From: UBA9926 sp023261215 | Lineage (GTDB): Bacteria > Pseudomonadota > Gammaproteobacteria > Pseudomonadales > Azotimanducaceae | DNA: 64,000 nucleotides | Assembly: GCA_038136035.1 (NCBI GenBank) | Contig: JAYPYV010000001.1 | Span: 1-64,000, forward strand | Direction of reading: 5' to 3' | In this document: positions 8,710 to 17,914 of the stretch, one piece after another | Numbering within the stretch: position 1 is the stretch's first letter | Layout: each line of letters opens with the position of its first letter | The notes under the pieces: generated by a model | The model's input: only the letters and a program-made list of their open reading frames with translations | Databases searched by the model: none | What the model was told of the DNA's origin: nothing | Translations under genes and position numbers: made by a program

Positions 8710-9321
8710 ATGCCACCCTCACCTGAACAAGGCGCAATACGTCGGGATTTGAGGGCGCGAAGACGTTCGCTCGACGTCGAAGCGCAAACCAACGCGGCAC
8801 TGAACGTGAGAGATTTAGTGCATCAAATCCCGGAAATCCAGTCAGCGAAAACCCTCGCGTTTTATTGGCCAATCGATGGCGAACTCAGCCCTATCCCCCT
8901 CATGAAGATCCACCTCAAGGAGGGTCGCAGGTGCACGCTGCCCTTGATCTCAGACGCGCCATCATCCCGCCTTGGGTTTCAATTGTTCACGCCCACCACA
9001 CGATTTCACAACGATCGTTTTGGGATTCCTTCGCCCAGTCCTAGCTCGAGCACGATGATCGAAGCCGAGGACCATCAGGTGATCATCACACCGTGCGTCG
9101 GCTTTACCAGACAGGGTGCTCGACTTGGATTTGGGGGTGGCTTTTATGATCGCCTGTTCACTCAGCTACCCAGATCCGTGCTGAGACTGGGCTTGGCTCA
9201 TCATTGTCAGGCGCTGCCGACCGACTGGAAATCAAACCCTTGGGATCAGCCTTTAGATATTATCGTGACGGATCGCGAAGTGATTCGATCTCACCTTACG
9301 GCCCCCGAACAAGCAGGATAA
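8710..9321 (+). CDS. ygfA: 5-formyltetrahydrofolate cyclo-ligase
   Basis: A 203-residue enzyme that converts 5-formyl-THF to 5,10-methenyl-THF with ATP. The conserved C-terminal motif RLGFGGGFYDRLF is present, as is the N-terminal RRDLRARRRSL basic helix. It sits downstream of 6S RNA and in many gammaproteobacteria is made from the same transcript. It fits with gcv and metF as part of one-carbon metabolism in this window. An in-frame ATG at 8692 is also possible, but the start at 8710 fits homologue length better. Confidence 0.93.
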   Translation: MPPSPEQGAIRRDLRARRRSLDVEAQTNAALNVRDLVHQIPEIQSAKTLAFYWPIDGELSPIPLMKIHLKEGRRCTLPLISDAPSSRLGFQLFTPTTRFHNDRFGIPSPSPSSSTMIEAEDHQVIITPCVGFTRQGARLGFGGGFYDRLFTQLPRSVLRLGLAHHCQALPTDWKSNPWDQPLDIIVTDREVIRSHLTAPEQAG

Positions 9322-9330
9322 CAACCCACC

Positions 9331-9909
9331 ATGGCCATCAGAGACATCATTCGCATGGGGCATCCCACGTTGCGAACCCCAGCGAAACCCTATCCGATCG
9401 AAGACATTGGCTCGCCGCAGTTCAACCAACTCGTCGAAGATTTAACGGATACCCTCGCGGATTCAGGCGGTATTGGCCTTGCTGCGCCACAGATCAACGA
9501 GCCTGTTCAGGTGGTGATCGTGAACATCCCTGGCGGTGAAAACCGATATGGTGAGCTTGAGGCCGTGCCTTGGTCCGTTTACGTTAATCCAGTTCTCACG
9601 GTACTGGATGATTCACGCGCAGGCTATTGGGAGGGCTGCCTGTCGGTACCTGGTCTACGTGGCTTCGTGGTTCGACCCCAAAAAATCGCCATTGATTTTT
9701 ATGATGGAGACGGCGAGGCAAGATCGATTACGGCCGAGGGATTTACGGCCACCGTCTACCAACACGAATTCGATCACCTTTCGGCCCGTCTTTACGTCGA
9801 TCACATTCAAGACCCGCGATTATTGGTTTTCGAGGATCAAATGATCGCCCATGACCTCGGCGCACTCACCAAAGATCTACAAGAAGAGGTCACGCGCGGG
9901 ATTCGCTGA
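9331..9909 (+). CDS. def: Peptide deformylase
   Basis: A 192-residue metalloenzyme that removes the N-formyl group from new proteins. All three family motifs are seen: GIGLAAPQI, EGCLSVPG (metal-binding Cys) and QHEFDHL (two metal-binding His and the catalytic Glu). It is longer at the C-terminus than E. coli Def (169 aa) and resembles secondary deformylases that are often found away from fmt. It starts 10 bp after ygfA, and its end overlaps the convergent ilvA by 33 bp. Confidence 0.93.
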   Translation: MAIRDIIRMGHPTLRTPAKPYPIEDIGSPQFNQLVEDLTDTLADSGGIGLAAPQINEPVQVVIVNIPGGENRYGELEAVPWSVYVNPVLTVLDDSRAGYWEGCLSVPGLRGFVVRPQKIAIDFYDGDGEARSITAEGFTATVYQHEFDHLSARLYVDHIQDPRLLVFEDQMIAHDLGALTKDLQEEVTRGIR

Positions 9910-11391
9910 TTCCTCCCAGAATCGATAGCCGATCGCTCGGAGTCGAGACGACAACGCCTGTCTCCCAATGCTCGAGCGTTCAATACCGACCAAAACACGG
10001 CCAAACGCTGAACCATGGTTTCGATAGTGAAACAACGAGATGTTGTAGTCGGACCCGAGTCCTTCCAGAAATTTTAGCAGCGCCCCAGGCCGCTCAGGGA
10101 ATTCCACTCGATAGAGCTGCTCCTTTTCGATCGCGGTGCTTCGCCCGCCCACCATGTGCCTGACATGCAAGATGGCGAGCTCGTTATCGCTCAACCGGGT
10201 CACGGGGTAGCGATGTCCCAAGCGCTCGATCAGTCGATATTCCGTTTCGGGCAGGCCATCAGTTTCGACCCCAAGCAGCACATGCGCCTCGCCTGGGTCG
10301 GCGTATCGGTAATTAAACTCTGTGATACTCAATCGACCGAGGGTTCGGCAGAACGACAAAAAGCTGCCTGGGCGCTCGGGAATCGTGACACCCAAGAGCA
10401 ACTCCTTTTTTTCCCCCAGCGCGGTTCGCTCGGAGATATGCCGCAATCGATCAAAATTGATATTGGCACCGCTGACCACCGCGACGTGATCGCCCCTCGG
10501 CTGTTGGGGCTGAGCCGGGAGCCATTTTTTTAGGCCCGCAATCGCAAGTGCACCCGCAGGTTCACACAGTACGCGCGTGTCTTCAAAAATGTCCTTGATC
10601 GCCGCACAGATTTCATCGACTGAAACCGTGACCATCGCGTCGACGGCTTGCTTTGCGATTTGAAAGGGGCGAACACCGACTTGTCTGACCGCCGTGCCAT
10701 CGGCGAATTGATCGAGCGTTTGCGCAGATAATTTGACTCGCCGCCCTGCCTTCAGCGCCTGGGTCATACCCGCAGACCCCTCAGCTTCCACGCCAATGAT
10801 CTTGACCCCTGGCCGAATGGCTTTGACGTAACTCGCAACACCCGCAATGAGTCCTCCCCCACCGACGGGAACGAAAATGGCGTTCAAAGACGAATTGGCC
10901 TGACGTAGGATTTCCATGCCGATGGTGCCCTGGCCCGCGATGACATCATCGTGATCAAAAGGCGGAACGAGGGTGAGGCCCTTTTCTTTCGCCAAGGTCA
11001 CCGCGTGGGCTGAAGCATCATCAAAGTTCTCGCCACGTAATATCACGGTCGCCCCGCGCGCCTTCACCGCATCGCGTTTAATCGCAGGCGTATTAACGCC
11101 CATCACGATAGTCACGGGAATGTCCAGATGCTGCCCCGCCAGCGCGACCCCCTGGGCGTGATTACCCGCAGACGCGGCCACAACCCCTCGCCTCGCTGCA
11201 TCACGCGGCATTTGGCGCATAAGGTTATAAGCGCCTCGAACCTTGAAGCTAAAGATTTCTTGTTGGTCTTCGCGCTTGAGCAGGACCCCCGCGCCCAATT
11301 TTGCCGATAGCCTCGGCGCCTTGGTGAGTGGGCTCATCTGAGCCAAGTCGTAGATGTCTGCCTCTAAGATCTTTCTTATATACTTGTCCAT
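9877..11391 (-). CDS. ilvA: Threonine ammonia-lyase (biosynthetic)
   Basis: A 504-residue PLP enzyme that makes 2-oxobutanoate from threonine, the first step to isoleucine. Lys50 in SFKVRGAYN is the PLP lysine, and the GGGGL phosphate-binding loop is near 177-181. The C-terminal third carries the two ACT-like regulatory domains of the long biosynthetic form, so feedback by isoleucine is expected. I chose the ATG at 11391 (MDKYIRKIL) over a longer in-frame start because it gives E. coli-like length. The 3' end overlaps def tail to tail. Confidence 0.95.
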   Translation of the reverse strand: MDKYIRKILEADIYDLAQMSPLTKAPRLSAKLGAGVLLKREDQQEIFSFKVRGAYNLMRQMPRDAARRGVVAASAGNHAQGVALAGQHLDIPVTIVMGVNTPAIKRDAVKARGATVILRGENFDDASAHAVTLAKEKGLTLVPPFDHDDVIAGQGTIGMEILRQANSSLNAIFVPVGGGGLIAGVASYVKAIRPGVKIIGVEAEGSAGMTQALKAGRRVKLSAQTLDQFADGTAVRQVGVRPFQIAKQAVDAMVTVSVDEICAAIKDIFEDTRVLCEPAGALAIAGLKKWLPAQPQQPRGDHVAVVSGANINFDRLRHISERTALGEKKELLLGVTIPERPGSFLSFCRTLGRLSITEFNYRYADPGEAHVLLGVETDGLPETEYRLIERLGHRYPVTRLSDNELAILHVRHMVGGRSTAIEKEQLYRVEFPERPGALLKFLEGLGSDYNISLFHYRNHGSAFGRVLVGIERSSIGRQALSSRLRAIGYRFWEESANPARDLFL

Positions 11392-11456
11392 CTCATTGCC
11401 CTGCAGCGCATCGCCACATTTTAGCGACAATTAATGGACTCAAAGCACGAGGATTC

Positions 11457-12131
11457 ATGAGCACTACGCTTATCAAAGAAAAAATTGGTCAAGCCGCGGC
11501 CGACTATATTGACCCCTTTCTTACCCTGGAATCGATCATTGGAGTGGGTACGGGATCTACGGCCAATTGCTTCATCGATTCGCTCGCGCAGGTTCGCCAT
11601 CGATTTGCAGGCGCGGTCGCAAGTTCCGCTGCAACCGAGGAACGACTTCGAGCACATCAAATCCCAGTGGTCTCTCTGAACGACGCCGGCCGACTGGCGG
11701 TTTACGTCGATGGCGCCGACGAAATCGATCCCAATTTTTCGATGATTAAAGGGGGTGGCGCTGCGTTGACTCGAGAGAAAATTGTCGCAGCCGCTTCTGA
11801 CACCTTCGTGTGTATTGCCGATGCGACCAAAGCGGTTGCTTGCCTTGGGCAGTTCCCTCTGCCGGTCGAAGTCATCCCCATGGCCCGCTCACTGATTGCG
11901 CGTCAACTCGCAGCTATCGGCGGCTCACCGGTCTGGCGAGAGGGCACCATCACGGATAATGGCAACGTGATTTTAGACGTACACGATCTGACGATCAGAG
12001 ATCCAAAGCAGCTTGAATTCGAGATCAATCAGTGGCCTGGTGTGGTGACCTGTGGTTTGTTTGCGGCTCGCGGCGCGGATATCTTGTTGATTAACGAAGG
12101 TGATTCGATTCTCGTTAAGAAGCGACCCTAA
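11457..12131 (+). CDS. rpiA: Ribose-5-phosphate isomerase A
   Basis: A 224-residue enzyme that interconverts ribose-5-phosphate and ribulose-5-phosphate. Family motifs are GVGTGSTA near residue 30, the VYVDGADEID stretch with the active-site aspartates, and IKGGGAALTREK. The start at 11457 follows an ACGAGGA ribosome site. It is divergent from ilvA, as in E. coli and many relatives. Its TAA shares four bases (CTAA) with the stop of the convergent FAD oxidase. Confidence 0.95.
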   Translation: MSTTLIKEKIGQAAADYIDPFLTLESIIGVGTGSTANCFIDSLAQVRHRFAGAVASSAATEERLRAHQIPVVSLNDAGRLAVYVDGADEIDPNFSMIKGGGAALTREKIVAAASDTFVCIADATKAVACLGQFPLPVEVIPMARSLIARQLAAIGGSPVWREGTITDNGNVILDVHDLTIRDPKQLEFEINQWPGVVTCGLFAARGADILLINEGDSILVKKRP

Positions 12132-13510
12132 ACGTCAATCACTTTCCCGGGGTTCATCACACCATCGGGATCAAACGCGCGCTTTAACGACCTAAGCTGA
12201 TTAATTTCGGCCTCGGACCGTGTGTACTTCAGGTAGCGTTTTTTGAGCTGGCCGATGCCGTGCTCTGCAGACACGCTCCCACCGAATGCTTGCACGATAG
12301 ACATAATGGCATCGCCCACGGGTTCACAGCGGGCCTGAAATTCCTCGATGGGCTCACCCTCTGGACGCAACAAATTCAGATGCACATTACCGTCTCCGAT
12401 GTGCCCGAACCAAATCACCTCGACGCCCTTGAGCGACTGCCGGACGCGCTCATTCACAGCCTTTAAGAAGGCGGGCGCTTGGTGGATGCTCACTGACAGG
12501 TCGTGTTTGTAGGGCGTTCTGGGCGTGATGGCTTCCGAAATGCCCTCTCGGTAACGCCATAACGCCGCATTCTCTCGCTCGCTTTGCGACAGGATCCCAT
12601 CAACCACGATGCCTTCGCGGTAGAGAGCGTCAAACGTAAAGACCCCCGCGTCATCTGCGTTATTTCGCGTTTCATACTCGATTAAGACAAAGAAAGGCGC
12701 ATCTGGCAGGCTTGATGATTCCCCCAGATGCTGGGTCACATGATTCGCTGCCTCCTTGGAAAAGAATTCGAATGCGGTGACCGCCAAGTTCTGACGAGCA
12801 ACTTTCAAGACCCTCAGCGTGTCCTCTAAGGTCTGCACGCCAAGCACCATCACCCGAAGGCTCTGTGGCTTTGCGGTCAGACGCATCCAGGCTTGGGTCA
12901 CCATGCCAAAGATGCCCTCTGAGCCAATGAAGAGTTGCTGCAGGTCTGGTCCAGTCGCGTTCTTCATTAGCCCCGCATTGAAGGTCATGGCTTCGCCTTG
13001 ACCCGTGACCACTGAAAGACCGGCTACCCAGGCCCTCGTGAGCCCGTATCTCAGGACTTTAATCCCACCCGCGTTGGTCGCGATATTGCCCCCCACTTGG
13101 CTGGATCCAGCAGACGCAAAATCAACCGGATAGAAAAGCCCCTGGTCCTCGGCAAAATTCTGAAGCGTTGCGGTAATACAGCCAGGCTGTAACCGAACCA
13201 ACTGGTCTTCCTCGATGTAGTCGATGATGGCGCGCATACGCTCAAAACTGACCACGACTTCGCCATCACACGCAGTGGCGCCTCCCGAGAGTCCTGTCCT
13301 TCCACCCGAAGGGACCAGCTTCAATCCTCGGGTTCGGGCGAGGCGAACGAGTTCAATGATTTGATCTTGTTCTTTGGGAAACACGATGGCGCTGGGATTC
13401 GGCCTCAAATAACGCGACCAATCCTGTCCGTAATGCGTTAGATCCGGCTCATTCGTCAGAATCTCCGACCCATCAAAGACAGGTCGAAGGACCTCCGCAA
13501 TATCGATCAT
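12128..13510 (-). CDS. FAD-linked oxidase, GlcD / D-lactate dehydrogenase-like
   Basis: A 460-residue flavoprotein with a FAD_binding_4 domain (about 35-215) and a FAD-oxidase C-terminal domain. PSGGRTGLSGG (67-77) is the FAD pyrophosphate loop. GHIGDGNVHLN and SAEHGIGQLKK are the conserved metal and substrate segments near the C-terminus. The family oxidises D-2-hydroxyacids such as D-lactate, glycolate or D-2-hydroxyglutarate; the substrate here is not known. It is the last gene after fba and overlaps it by four bases (ATGA), which ties its expression to the tkt-pgk-fba group. Confidence 0.85.
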   Translation of the reverse strand: MIDIAEVLRPVFDGSEILTNEPDLTHYGQDWSRYLRPNPSAIVFPKEQDQIIELVRLARTRGLKLVPSGGRTGLSGGATACDGEVVVSFERMRAIIDYIEEDQLVRLQPGCITATLQNFAEDQGLFYPVDFASAGSSQVGGNIATNAGGIKVLRYGLTRAWVAGLSVVTGQGEAMTFNAGLMKNATGPDLQQLFIGSEGIFGMVTQAWMRLTAKPQSLRVMVLGVQTLEDTLRVLKVARQNLAVTAFEFFSKEAANHVTQHLGESSSLPDAPFFVLIEYETRNNADDAGVFTFDALYREGIVVDGILSQSERENAALWRYREGISEAITPRTPYKHDLSVSIHQAPAFLKAVNERVRQSLKGVEVIWFGHIGDGNVHLNLLRPEGEPIEEFQARCEPVGDAIMSIVQAFGGSVSAEHGIGQLKKRYLKYTRSEAEINQLRSLKRAFDPDGVMNPGKVIDV

Positions 13511-14550
13511 GCGGCTTGGTATCGGGTCGCCATCGCTTCTAAAGAGATCGGTTTGATCGACGCCGCTTGGCCGGCCGTGCCAAAGGCTTCATAACGAGCA
13601 ATCACAATTTCCTTCATCGCTTGGGTTGCGACTTGCAGATATTTTCGAGGATCAAACTCACTGGGATTGTCCTTCAAGAATCGACGGATGGCACCGGTGG
13701 AAGCCAAACGCAAATCGGTATCGATGTTCACCTTCCGCACCCCATGTTTGATGCCTTCTTGGATCTCCTCGACCGGCACGCCATAGGTTTCTGGAATCTG
13801 GCCCCCTGAATCATTGATGATCGCTAACCACTCTTGGGGGACGCTCGAAGAGCCATGCATCACCAAGTGCGTGTTGGGAATGCGCTCGTGAATCGCTCGA
13901 ATTCGATCGATGGCCAGAATATCCCCGGTGGGCGGTCGTGAGAATTTGTATGCGCCATGGCTCGTGCCAATCGCAATGGCGAGCGCGTCACACCCCGTTT
14001 GCGCCACGAAATCCGCTGCCTGCTCAGGATCAGTCAACAATTGATCCATGGACAGGGTACCACTCGCGCCAACGCCGTCCTCTTCCCCAGCCTCGCCGGT
14101 TTCAAGGGACCCCAAACAACCTAATTCGCCCTCAACCGTCACACCGCAGGCATGTGCCATATCAACCGTTCGCTTTGTGACCTCGACGTTGTATTCGTAA
14201 CTTGCTGGCGTTTTTTGATCCTCGAGAAGCGACCCATCCATCATCACAGAAGAGAATCCGAGTTGAATCGAGCGCTGGCAAGCGGCGGGCGATGCGCCGT
14301 GATCTTGGTGCATCACCACAGGGATATCAGGGAACTCCTCAACGGCGGCCAGGATAAGGTGCCGAAGAAAGTTGGAACCTGCATATTTTCTTGCGCCAGC
14401 CGAAGCCTGCACAATCACCGGGCTCATGGTCTCGGCCGCACCCTCCATGATGGCCCGCATCTGTTCCAAATTATTGACGTTAAATGCAGGAACCCCGTAG
14501 CCGTTCTCCGCAGCATGATCGAGCAGCTGCCGCATACTGATAAGTGCCAT
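13507..14550 (-). CDS. fba: Fructose-bisphosphate aldolase, class II
   Basis: A 347-residue zinc-dependent aldolase of the form often linked to pgk and tkt in proteobacteria. MALISMRQLLDHAAENGYG, PAFNVNNLEQ and VMHQDHG (zinc-binding His) are clear. GSSSVP in the phosphate-binding region and VRKVNIDTDLR are also present. I chose the ATG at 14550 because a GAGGAGGG ribosome site lies 8 bases upstream; a longer frame starting at 14568 lacks one. It cleaves fructose-1,6-bisphosphate in glycolysis or the reverse in gluconeogenesis. Confidence 0.95.
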   Translation of the reverse strand: MALISMRQLLDHAAENGYGVPAFNVNNLEQMRAIMEGAAETMSPVIVQASAGARKYAGSNFLRHLILAAVEEFPDIPVVMHQDHGASPAACQRSIQLGFSSVMMDGSLLEDQKTPASYEYNVEVTKRTVDMAHACGVTVEGELGCLGSLETGEAGEEDGVGASGTLSMDQLLTDPEQAADFVAQTGCDALAIAIGTSHGAYKFSRPPTGDILAIDRIRAIHERIPNTHLVMHGSSSVPQEWLAIINDSGGQIPETYGVPVEEIQEGIKHGVRKVNIDTDLRLASTGAIRRFLKDNPSEFDPRKYLQVATQAMKEIVIARYEAFGTAGQAASIKPISLEAMATRYQAA

Positions 14551-14718
14551 ATCGTTTTCCCTCCTCAAGCTGTCCTAATAATGTGCCGTTGATTCCCGCG
14601 CTATCTTGTCTTCGTCTGTCTTTTCTGGCGACTCCAAGACACGCACAAGCGGCTTAATCGACGCGCGCTCAAAGAAAGCGCCACGCCAAGCATCCCTTTG
14701 ACGGCCTCAGCAAGCAGG

Positions 14719-15894
14719 CTATGTGCGACGCGCCGCCAAAGCGGCGACCGCTGGCAACGTCTTGCCCTCTACAAATTCAAGGAACGCGCCACCGCCTGTG
14801 GAGATATAGCTGATTTGATCGGTCACGCCGAACAGCTCGATCGCTGCCAATGTATCCCCGCCGCCCGCAATCGAGAAGGCGTTCGATCGAGCTATCGCCT
14901 CCGCCAGAACACGTGTGCCCTCTGCAAACGGTGCCATTTCAAACACGCCCAAAGGCCCATTCCAAATAATGGTTTGGGCAGCCACTAATTCCTTGGCTAA
15001 CGCAGCGGCCGTTTCCGGACCGACGTCTAACACCATCTCGTTCTCACGCACATCGCTGACGGGAATGGTCCGAATGTTCGCCGTTTCAGAGAACCCATCA
15101 GCCACGACCACATCTGTCGGCAATGGAACGCGGGTTCGATTCATGATCTCACGGGCTGATGCCATTAATTCGGGCTCATAAAGAGATTGACCCATGGCAT
15201 AACCTTCAGCGGCCAAGAAGGTATTCGCAATGCCACCCCCAAGGATCAGAGCATCCACTTGGTCGCTCAGCGCCAACAAGACCTCCAATTTGGTCGATAC
15301 TTTGCTTCCTCCAACCACTGCCATGAGTGGCCGCTGGGGTGATGCCAATGCTCGACCCAACGCTTCTAGCTCAGCTTGCAACAGTGGGCCCGCACACGCT
15401 GATGTAGCGTACCGAATTACCCCAGCCGTTGAGGCTTGCGCACGGTGAGCGGTGCCGAAAGCGTCCATTACAAACACATCACACAGGTCCGCCAATTGTT
15501 TTGATAACTCGGCGTCGTTGGCTTTTTCTCCCTCGCAGAGACGGATGTTTTCAAGCAATACCAGACGATCGTCGGGAAGGGACTGCCCATCCAAAAATTG
15601 ATCTACCAATCGGACCGGCTCACCGAGCAAAGTGGAGAGACGCTCAGCAACGGGTGCAAGCGTCACCTCTGGCTGCGCCGAAATCGGCACGCCTTCTTTA
15701 GGGCGACCTAAATGCGAAGCAATTAGTACCTGCTTGGCACCGCCGTCCAGCAGCTGTTTGAGGGAAGGCAGTGCCGCTCGAATGCGAGCATCACTCACAA
15801 CCACACCGTCTCGCACAGGCACGTTGAAGTCTTCTCGGATCAAGACTATGCGGTTTCTAAACTCAGTATTTTCAAGCGTGTTAACTTCCAGCAT
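14719..15894 (-). CDS. pgk: Phosphoglycerate kinase
   Basis: A 391-residue enzyme that transfers phosphate between 1,3-bisphosphoglycerate and ADP. The N-terminal VLIREDFNVPV motif, SHLGRP, the nucleotide segment VGGSKVSTK and the C-terminal IWNGPLGVFE and GGGDT motifs are intact. It overlaps the tkt stop by 14 bases, so the two are translationally linked. No glyceraldehyde-3-phosphate dehydrogenase gene sits between tkt and pgk, which is the usual arrangement. Confidence 0.97.
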   Translation of the reverse strand: MLEVNTLENTEFRNRIVLIREDFNVPVRDGVVVSDARIRAALPSLKQLLDGGAKQVLIASHLGRPKEGVPISAQPEVTLAPVAERLSTLLGEPVRLVDQFLDGQSLPDDRLVLLENIRLCEGEKANDAELSKQLADLCDVFVMDAFGTAHRAQASTAGVIRYATSACAGPLLQAELEALGRALASPQRPLMAVVGGSKVSTKLEVLLALSDQVDALILGGGIANTFLAAEGYAMGQSLYEPELMASAREIMNRTRVPLPTDVVVADGFSETANIRTIPVSDVRENEMVLDVGPETAAALAKELVAAQTIIWNGPLGVFEMAPFAEGTRVLAEAIARSNAFSIAGGGDTLAAIELFGVTDQISYISTGGGAFLEFVEGKTLPAVAALAARRT

Positions 15895-17914
15895 TCAAAA
15901 CTCGCTCAGCCTTCATCACCACGTTGTCAGCCGTGAATCCAAAATGGCTCATCACCTGAGCGCCCGGACCTGAGGCACCAAAAGTGTCAATCGAGACGAC
16001 GTCGCCATCAAGACCCACCCACTTTCTCCAGTAATCGCCATGACCTGCTTCTATCGCCACTCGGCTTCTCACATCCTGCGGGAGCACCCGCTCACGATAG
16101 GCGGCATCTTGGGCTGCAAAGACTTCAGCACAGGGCATTGAGACCACGCGCACACCATGGCCCCTGGCAGCTAAAACCTCAGCCGCCTCGCGCGCTAGGG
16201 AAACTTCAGATCCCGTTGCAATGAGAATCACGTCAGGCCGCTCGCCGTGTTCACTCAAAATGTAACCCCCCCGACGAATCTCACTGACTTGTTCGTCGCT
16301 GCGCGCTTGATGCGGCACCGATTGACGCGACAGCACGAGCGCCGTGGGCGCGCCTCGTCGCTCAATGGCATGACACCACGCAGCACGGACCTCCACCGCA
16401 TCACAGGGTCGCCAAGTGCACAGATTGGGCGTGGTTCTGAGATTGGTCAGCTGTTCAACGGGCTGGTGCGTTGGGCCGTCTTCACCTTGGCCAATACTGT
16501 CGTGGGTGTAAACGTGCACGGAGCCAAGCTCCATCAGCGCTGACATTCGAACAGCATTGCGAGCGTATTCCATGAACATGAGGAAGGTCCCTGTAAAGGG
16601 AATGAGGCCTCCATGCAGCGCCAACCCACTTGCGATCGCTGTCATGGCAAATTCTCGAACGCCATAATAGATGTAGTTGCCCGCCGAAGGGCTTGAGGTC
16701 ACGGGTTTTGCCGCGGACCAAATGGTACTGTTCGAGCCTGAGAGGTCCGCTGAGCCCCCAATCAGTTCGGGCAAAAAGCCGCTCAGCTCAGCAATAAAAT
16801 CACCCGACGATTGCCGCGTGGCTTTACTCGCGCCTGCGGCTTGCGCGGCGTGCAGGGCAGCTGCCGAGAAAGCGGACCAATCCTCGGGCAACTGCTTCTG
16901 CATTCGGCGTAAAAAACTCTTCGCATCATCCGGAAACGCTGCTTCGTAGGCCGCAAACGCCGTTTGCCAAGCCGCCTCTACTTCAACCCCTTTTGCTCGC
17001 GCATCCCAGGCATCATAGATCGCTTCAGGGATTTCGAAAGGCGCCGACGCCCAGCCCAATGCGGCTCGAGTGGCAGCAATCTCGTCCTCACCCAGAGGCG
17101 ACCCATGGCTTGCAGCCGTGCCTTCTTTATTCGGCGATCCAAACCCAATCCGCGTTTTGCAACAAATCAGCGTAGGCCGTGTTTGCTCAGCCCTGGCAGA
17201 GACGATGGCAGCGCTGAGTGCTTCACTGTCGTGACCATCGACGGCTTCAATCACCTGCCACCCATAGGCTCTGAAACGCGCGGGGGTATCGTCTGTGAAC
17301 CACCCCTTCACTTCGCCATCAATCGAAATGCCATTGTCATCATAGAAACAAATTAATTTGCCCAACTGCCAAGTGCCCGCAAGCGAGCAGGCCTCGTGCG
17401 AGATCCCTTCCATAAGACAACCGTCGCCTGCAAAGACGTAGGTGTGATGGTCGACGATCGTGTGTTGGTGCCCGTTGGCATCCTCTTTATTAAAGGTCTC
17501 CGCCAACAATTTTTCGGCAAGCGCCATACCAACGGCATTCGCGAGGCCCTGACCTAAGGGCCCAGTGGTGGTCTCAACACCGGGTGTGTCACCAAATTCT
17601 GGATGTCCGGGTGTCGCAGACCCGAGCTGCCTGAATCCCCGCAAGTCGTCTATCGACACGGGGTAACCGGTCAGATGTAACAGACTATAAATCAGCATCG
17701 AGCCGTGTCCGTTCGACAGCACAAATCGATCACGATTGACCCACTCAGGATGGTTCGGGTTGTGCTTTAGGTGGTGCCGCCAGAGTTGCTCTGCCATATC
17801 CGCCATGCCCATAGGGGCCCCAGGGTGACCCGAGTTGGCTTGTTGCACTGCATCCATGGCGAGGGCCCGAATGGCATTCGCACACTCCCGATTGAGGCTC
17901 TGTTCCTGACTCAT
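15881..17914 (-). CDS. tkt: Transketolase
   Basis: A 677-residue thiamine-diphosphate enzyme that moves two-carbon units in the pentose phosphate pathway. The TPP-binding motif runs from GDGCLMEG to the NG of DDNGISIDG. GHPGAPMGMADMAEQLW near the N-terminus and SIGQGEDGPTHQPVEQL are diagnostic. I chose the ATG at 17914 (MSQEQSLNRE), which has an AAGGAG ribosome site 6 bases upstream; a longer frame would run into the N gap. It is the first gene of the tkt-pgk-fba-oxidase run. Confidence 0.96.
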   Translation of the reverse strand: MSQEQSLNRECANAIRALAMDAVQQANSGHPGAPMGMADMAEQLWRHHLKHNPNHPEWVNRDRFVLSNGHGSMLIYSLLHLTGYPVSIDDLRGFRQLGSATPGHPEFGDTPGVETTTGPLGQGLANAVGMALAEKLLAETFNKEDANGHQHTIVDHHTYVFAGDGCLMEGISHEACSLAGTWQLGKLICFYDDNGISIDGEVKGWFTDDTPARFRAYGWQVIEAVDGHDSEALSAAIVSARAEQTRPTLICCKTRIGFGSPNKEGTAASHGSPLGEDEIAATRAALGWASAPFEIPEAIYDAWDARAKGVEVEAAWQTAFAAYEAAFPDDAKSFLRRMQKQLPEDWSAFSAAALHAAQAAGASKATRQSSGDFIAELSGFLPELIGGSADLSGSNSTIWSAAKPVTSSPSAGNYIYYGVREFAMTAIASGLALHGGLIPFTGTFLMFMEYARNAVRMSALMELGSVHVYTHDSIGQGEDGPTHQPVEQLTNLRTTPNLCTWRPCDAVEVRAAWCHAIERRGAPTALVLSRQSVPHQARSDEQVSEIRRGGYILSEHGERPDVILIATGSEVSLAREAAEVLAARGHGVRVVSMPCAEVFAAQDAAYRERVLPQDVRSRVAIEAGHGDYWRKWVGLDGDVVSIDTFGASGPGAQVMSHFGFTADNVVMKAERVLNAGS

